From assembly GCF_031458325.1 (NCBI RefSeq), contig NZ_JAVDYG010000001.1, positions 2,790,001 to 2,854,000 on the forward strand: a stretch of DNA of 64,000 nucleotides, read 5' to 3'. Position 1 is the first letter of the stretch, and every line of letters begins with the position of its first letter. This DNA is from Nocardioides marmoribigeumensis. GTDB lineage: Bacteria > Actinomycetota > Actinomycetes > Propionibacteriales > Nocardioidaceae. The notes beneath the pieces were generated by a model that did no database searches, was not told the DNA's origin, and saw only the letters and a list, made by a program, of their open reading frames with translations. A program made the position numbers and the translations under genes. Below, piece by piece: positions 60,385 through 64,000 of this stretch.

Positions 60385-61770
60385 ATGACCACCAGCGCAC
60401 TCGACCAGCACCGCCAGGAGAACGCCGGCAGCCCGCACCTCGCTGCCGCGCTCGCCGCAATCAAGGAGCACGGCGTCGAGCACATCTACTACCAGTCGGT
60501 CACGATCACCGGCCGCGTCGTCGGCAAGGTCATGCCGGCCCGGCACCTCGAGCGGACGGCGGTCAAGGGCGTGCAGCAGCACCGCACGGCGGTCGCCAAC
60601 CTGCAGACGACGCGCGAGGGGGTGCTCCTCGGCGGAGGCGTGAACGCCGCCGAGTACACCGCCGTCCCCGACCTCGACACCTTCGCGGTGCTGCCCTGGG
60701 ACACCTCGTTCGCGCGGGTCTTCTGCCGCCTCTACGAGCCCGACCACCTCGCCGAGGGTGCCGGGGCGCCGTACGCCTGCGACTCGCGTGGCGTGCTCAA
60801 GCGGGTGCACCGCGAGTTCACCGAGCGCACCGGGCTGGAGATGCGCACGGGCTGCGAGCCGGAGATGACCTGGAAGGGCGAGGGGCTCGAGGGCCGCTTC
60901 CGTCCTGACTCCAGCCCGGCCTACCACATCGAGCACCTCGAGCGGAACCGACCGATCGTGAAGAAGGTCGTCGCCTACGCGCAGGCGCTCGGCCTCGACA
61001 TGATCGAGGGCGACTACGAGGACGAGTTCCAGGTCGAGCTCAACTTCATGTACGACCACGCCGACCTCACCGCCGACCGGCTGATCACCTACCGCCAGCT
61101 CTGCAAGCAGGTCGCGCGCGAGCTCGGCATCGAGGCGAGCTTCATGCCCAAGCCCGCCACCGGGATGATGGGCAACGGCTGCCACCACAACTTCAGCTTC
61201 TGGCGCGACGGCGTGAACGTCCTGGAGGATCCCGGGGTCACCCAGCTCCACCTCTCCGAGGTCGGACGGCACGCCCTCGGCGGCCTGCTCACCCACACCG
61301 CCGGTGCGATGCTGATCAACGGCTCGACGGTCAACTCCTACAAGCGCTACTGGGACGCCGGCCAGTTCGCCCCCTCGAAGATCAACTGGGGTCTGGACAA
61401 CAAGACCTGCACGGTCCGGCTCTCCGCCAACGGTCGGCTGGAGTACAAGCTGCCCGACGCCGCGGTCAACCCCTACCTCTCGCACGCGGTGATGATCGCG
61501 GCCTGCGAGGACGGCCTCAAGAACGCCATCGACCCGGGCGAGCCGACGCAGGGCTCGTCGTACGACGCCGTGCAGGACGCGCGCTTCCCCGAGCTGCCGA
61601 TGACCCTCGGCGAGGCGATCACGGCCTTCCGCCGCGACGACGTCGTCAGGGCCGCCCTCGGCGAGGAGCTGTCCACGCTGCTGGTCGACTACCACGCCGA
61701 CGAGTGGGCGAGGTTCTGCGGGCACGTCACCGACTGGGAGCGCAACACCTACTGGGACGACGCCCCGTGA
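60385..61770 (+). CDS. Glutamine synthetase-like gamma-glutamyl-amine ligase
   Basis: A 461-residue GlnA-family enzyme with the GS core (TGCEPEMTW near 155, GDYEDEFQVELNF, KPATGMMGNGCHHNFSFW, INGSTVNSYKRY). It departs from housekeeping GS in length and in lacking the adenylylation loop. Operon neighbours indicate ligation of glutamate to an amine or amino acid released by the P450 (PuuA/GlnA-like role) more than ammonia assimilation. An orf of this family also follows the mycobacterial mor/pip genes. CACGGAGATCCC precedes the ATG; the stop overlaps the next gene. Confidence 0.88.
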   Translation: MTTSALDQHRQENAGSPHLAAALAAIKEHGVEHIYYQSVTITGRVVGKVMPARHLERTAVKGVQQHRTAVANLQTTREGVLLGGGVNAAEYTAVPDLDTFAVLPWDTSFARVFCRLYEPDHLAEGAGAPYACDSRGVLKRVHREFTERTGLEMRTGCEPEMTWKGEGLEGRFRPDSSPAYHIEHLERNRPIVKKVVAYAQALGLDMIEGDYEDEFQVELNFMYDHADLTADRLITYRQLCKQVARELGIEASFMPKPATGMMGNGCHHNFSFWRDGVNVLEDPGVTQLHLSEVGRHALGGLLTHTAGAMLINGSTVNSYKRYWDAGQFAPSKINWGLDNKTCTVRLSANGRLEYKLPDAAVNPYLSHAVMIAACEDGLKNAIDPGEPTQGSSYDAVQDARFPELPMTLGEAITAFRRDDVVRAALGEELSTLLVDYHADEWARFCGHVTDWERNTYWDDAP

Positions 61771-62492
61771 GCGGCCCGGTGGGTGGCGGTCAACTGCGCC
61801 TGGCCTGCCTCGACGCCGAGGCGCCGCCGCTGTTCTCGCTCTGGTCCGAGCAGCGGGGCCGCACCGGCTTCGAGCCCGCGGTCGCCGAGCTCCTCGGCGC
61901 CGAGCTCGGCCGGCCCGTCGAGTGGGTGCGGGTGCCCTGGGTCGACATGATCCCCGCGGTGCAGCAGCACCGCGCCGACGCCGTGCTCTGCGGGCAGGGC
62001 ATCATCCCCGCCCGGCAGGCGCAGGTCGACTTCACCCGCCCCTACGCGGTGTTCCACGAGGGCGTGCTCGTCCGCCGGGGCTCCGGGATCGCCTCGGCAG
62101 CGGACCTCGCGGGACGCCGCGTGGCCGCCATCGACGGCAGCACCAACATGGCGCTGGCCGAGTCGTTCGAGGGCGCGCTGCCGGTGGGCTTCGGCTCCGA
62201 CGGCTCCGACGACGTGTACGCCGACATGCTGGCCGCGCTGGAGGACGGGCGCGTCGACGCCGTGGTCGACGACGACGTGGTGTTCGTGCCCCTGGGCGAG
62301 CACGACCCGCGCTTCGAGCTGGCCTTCACTGCGCGCACCGGCAACCGGTGGGGGATCGGCGTGGCCAAGGACCGGCCGGAGGTGCTGGCGCAGCTCGACG
62401 ACGCGCTGTCCCGGGTGATCGCCGACGGCCGGCACCGCAAGGTCTGGGAGGAGTGGCTCCCCACCCTCGACTACCCCTTCGCGGAGGCCTGA
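61767..62492 (+). CDS. Periplasmic-binding-type (SBP_bac_3) protein without signal peptide
   Basis: A 241-residue two-lobe solute-binding protein of the polar amino acid family: LRLACLDAEAPPLFSL, PAVAELLGAELGRPVEWVRVPW, DFTRPYAVFHEGVLVRRGS, AALEDGRVDAVVDDDV, TGNRWGIGVAKDRPEVLAQLD. The mature-type fold begins about residue 10, leaving no room for a signal peptide or lipobox. No ABC permease or ATPase is nearby. GTG at 61767 overlaps the GS stop. It may be a cytosolic binding protein or sensor, or an enzyme evolved from this fold. Confidence 0.85.
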   Translation: MSGPVGGGQLRLACLDAEAPPLFSLWSEQRGRTGFEPAVAELLGAELGRPVEWVRVPWVDMIPAVQQHRADAVLCGQGIIPARQAQVDFTRPYAVFHEGVLVRRGSGIASAADLAGRRVAAIDGSTNMALAESFEGALPVGFGSDGSDDVYADMLAALEDGRVDAVVDDDVVFVPLGEHDPRFELAFTARTGNRWGIGVAKDRPEVLAQLDDALSRVIADGRHRKVWEEWLPTLDYPFAEA

Positions 62493-63203
62493 GTGCGCCC
62501 CCTGGTGGCAGTCGTCGGTCGCCGTGCCGACTCGGTCCCGATCCTGAGGTTCAGCGCGACGCTGGCGGCCGAGGCCATCTGCGAGGCGGTGTACGCCGGC
62601 GGGGGCGAGCCCGTCGTCGTGCACGGCCCGGCCGCGGACCCGACCGAGGGGCTGCAGGAGCGGCTCGCGCGGTTCGACGGGGTGCTGATTCCCGGCGGGG
62701 CCGACCTGGGCCCGGGCCGCTACGGCCAGCAGCCGCACCCGGGGACGGTGGCGGTCGTGGACTTCCAGGACGAGCTCGACCTCGCCGCGGCGCGCGCGGC
62801 GGTCGCCGCCGACCTGCCCACGCTGGCGATCTGCCGCGGCATGCAGGTGCTCAACGTCGCCCTCGGCGGCACCCTGCTCCAGCACGTGGAGGAGACGACG
62901 GTGCGGCACCGCGACGCGCAGCACGACGTGGCGGTGGTGCGCGGGTCGCGGCTGCACGCGATCGTCGGCGGCGACCGGGTGCCGGTGTCGTCCTACCACC
63001 ACCAGGCGATCGACGTGCTCGCGCCGGACCTCGTCGTGACCGCCACCGCCGACGACGGCCTCGTCGAGGCGGTCGAGCACCGCACGGCCGACGTGCTCGC
63101 CGTGCAGTGGCACCCGGAGGACCTCCACGCCATCTCGGTCTCCGACGCGGCGCTGTTCGCGGACCTCGTCGAACGGGCACAGAAGCGGAGCCAGAACCGG
63201 TGA
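62493..63203 (+). CDS. PuuD-like gamma-glutamyl hydrolase 1 (class I amidotransferase fold)
   Basis: A 236-residue class I glutamine amidotransferase-like hydrolase of the C26 type. Nucleophile C114 (LAICRGMQVLNVALGG), the His/Glu pair in VQWHPE (H207, E209) and the glycine-rich LIPGGADLGPGRYG region. PuuD enzymes cleave gamma-glutamyl-GABA, so with the ligase upstream this gives a glutamylate-oxidise-hydrolyse cycle. The GTG start directly follows the SBP stop. Confidence 0.9.
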   Translation: MRPLVAVVGRRADSVPILRFSATLAAEAICEAVYAGGGEPVVVHGPAADPTEGLQERLARFDGVLIPGGADLGPGRYGQQPHPGTVAVVDFQDELDLAAARAAVAADLPTLAICRGMQVLNVALGGTLLQHVEETTVRHRDAQHDVAVVRGSRLHAIVGGDRVPVSSYHHQAIDVLAPDLVVTATADDGLVEAVEHRTADVLAVQWHPEDLHAISVSDAALFADLVERAQKRSQNR

Positions 63204-64000
63204 GCGCCGTCGTCCGGCTCGAGGAGGTGACCCCGGCCCGGCCCATGCCCAGTCAGCCCACGGCCCACGTGGCCGTTCTGGTGTCGCTCAACTTCCCCGA
63301 CATGGACGAGGCGGTGGCCGAGCTCGTTCGCCGGTTCACCCGGGTGGCGCTCGAGACGCTGGTCGAGCTCGGCGCGTCCTACGAGCTGTTGGACACCTCG
63401 ACCCCGCTCGCCGACCCGACGGCCGCGGCCCGCTGCGACGGGCTGCTGCTGCTCGGCGGGGGAGACGTCGCCGGGAGCTGCTACGGCTCCTCGCTGGTCG
63501 ACGTGCCCCACTCCTACGGGGTCGACGAGCGCGCCGACCGCGACGCGTTCGCGGCGATCGAGGCGGCCGAGCGTGCCGACCGGCCCGTGCTCGGCATCTG
63601 TCGGGGCGCCCAGCTGGTCAACGTCCACCGGGGCGGGACGATCATCCCCGACCTCCAGGACTTCGCCTTGCACCGCGGCGGCGATGGCGAGCCGCTGTTC
63701 CTCGACGAGAAGATCCGCCTCGTCCCCGACACCCGACTGCACGCGATCTTCGGCACCGACGGCGTCGTCGGCCGGTCGGGGCACCACCAGGCCGTCGAGG
63801 AGCTCGGGTCGGGGCTGCGGCTCGCGGCCGTCGCCGAGGACGGCGTCGTCGAGGGGTTCGACGACCCGGCCCGCTGGGTCGTCGGTGTGCAATGGCACCC
63901 AGAGGACGACGACGGCCCGACCTCCGACCGGCTCACCCTCTTCGGCAGCTTCGTCGCGGCCTGCGCCGAACGACGCCGAGCCACGACCCCGACGAACCCG
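63200..64000 (+). CDS. PuuD-like hydrolase 2, incomplete at window end
   Basis: 267 codons are open from the GTG at 63200 (overlapping the previous stop) to the last base; the stop lies outside. Nucleophile C134 (VLGICRGAQLVNVHRGGT), catalytic His in VQWHPED (H233), and LLLLGGGDVAGSCYG as glycine loop. The start lies about 24 residues before the fold, and an ATG at codon 16 is an alternative. It is a diverged paralogue of the preceding enzyme, which suggests two different gamma-glutamyl substrates or chain lengths. Confidence 0.88.
   Translation, partial: MSAVVRLEEVTPARPMPSQPTAHVAVLVSLNFPDMDEAVAELVRRFTRVALETLVELGASYELLDTSTPLADPTAAARCDGLLLLGGGDVAGSCYGSSLVDVPHSYGVDERADRDAFAAIEAAERADRPVLGICRGAQLVNVHRGGTIIPDLQDFALHRGGDGEPLFLDEKIRLVPDTRLHAIFGTDGVVGRSGHHQAVEELGSGLRLAAVAEDGVVEGFDDPARWVVGVQWHPEDDDGPTSDRLTLFGSFVAACAERRRATTPTNP

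Noticed and set aside
60385-61770. Glutamine synthetase-like gene as the housekeeping GlnA
   Set aside because: It lacks the adenylylation region, sits in a P450 catabolic operon and is followed by gamma-glutamyl hydrolases, so an amine ligase is the better reading.

Overview
The window is very GC-rich DNA with dense, often 4-bp-overlapping genes and GTG starts. It also has actinobacterial marker families (UPF0182, PPA1309, Tad pili, WXG100/EccC, aerobic cobalamin synthesis, a C1-U72-type initiator tRNA). Together these point to an actinobacterium, most likely Nocardioides or a close relative; the genus is inferred from gene content and order only.

Layout. 0-5.4 kb: housekeeping surface genes (Lon/PDZ protease YlbL, PPA1309 protein, UPF0182 membrane protein) facing a hemerythrin. 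5.7-16.5 kb: a Tad/Flp pilus locus (SAF/CpaB, CpaE, TadA, TadB, TadC, Flp pilin, two TadE-like, one TadG-like) followed by a lipoprotein, a secreted protein and a membrane LysM-BTAD protein. 16.6-25.5 kb: a type VII-like secretion module with two small WXG100-type proteins, an unknown protein, a 591-residue effector-like protein, two small proteins and a convergent EccC ATPase. No EccB, EccD, EccE or mycosin is present.

25.6-29.9 kb: an initiator tRNA-fMet gene interrupted downstream by a 4.2-kb integrated element. A perfect 35-bp direct repeat of the tRNA 3' end bounds it. It carries a tyrosine recombinase, a membrane protein and a NarL-type two-component system. It brings its own hairpin next to the tRNA, while what looks like the original tRNA terminator lies just past the far repeat.

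30.0-53.7 kb: an almost complete aerobic cobalamin pathway in several transcription units, with four cobalamin riboswitches (ahead of cobG, the ChlI/ChlD chelatase, cbtB and cobN). Fusions include CobI-CobJ, ChlI-ChlD and CobB-CobC(aminotransferase). CobG ends before the place where the family carries its iron-sulfur/siroheme cysteines.

53.7-54.4 kb: a scar-like region with a tRNA-3'-end-like sequence, hairpins and a TetR C-terminal fragment. 54.4-64.0 kb: an amine-utilisation locus. A permease diverges from a GntR regulator plus a soluble Cache protein. Then, behind a TTGACA/palindrome control site, come a P450, a small ferredoxin, a ferredoxin reductase, a glutamine-synthetase-like ligase, a periplasmic-binding-type protein without signal peptide, and two PuuD-like amidohydrolases (the last runs off the window). 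This resembles the mycobacterial mor/pip systems for morpholine, piperidine and pyrrolidine breakdown, extended by a gamma-glutamylation route.
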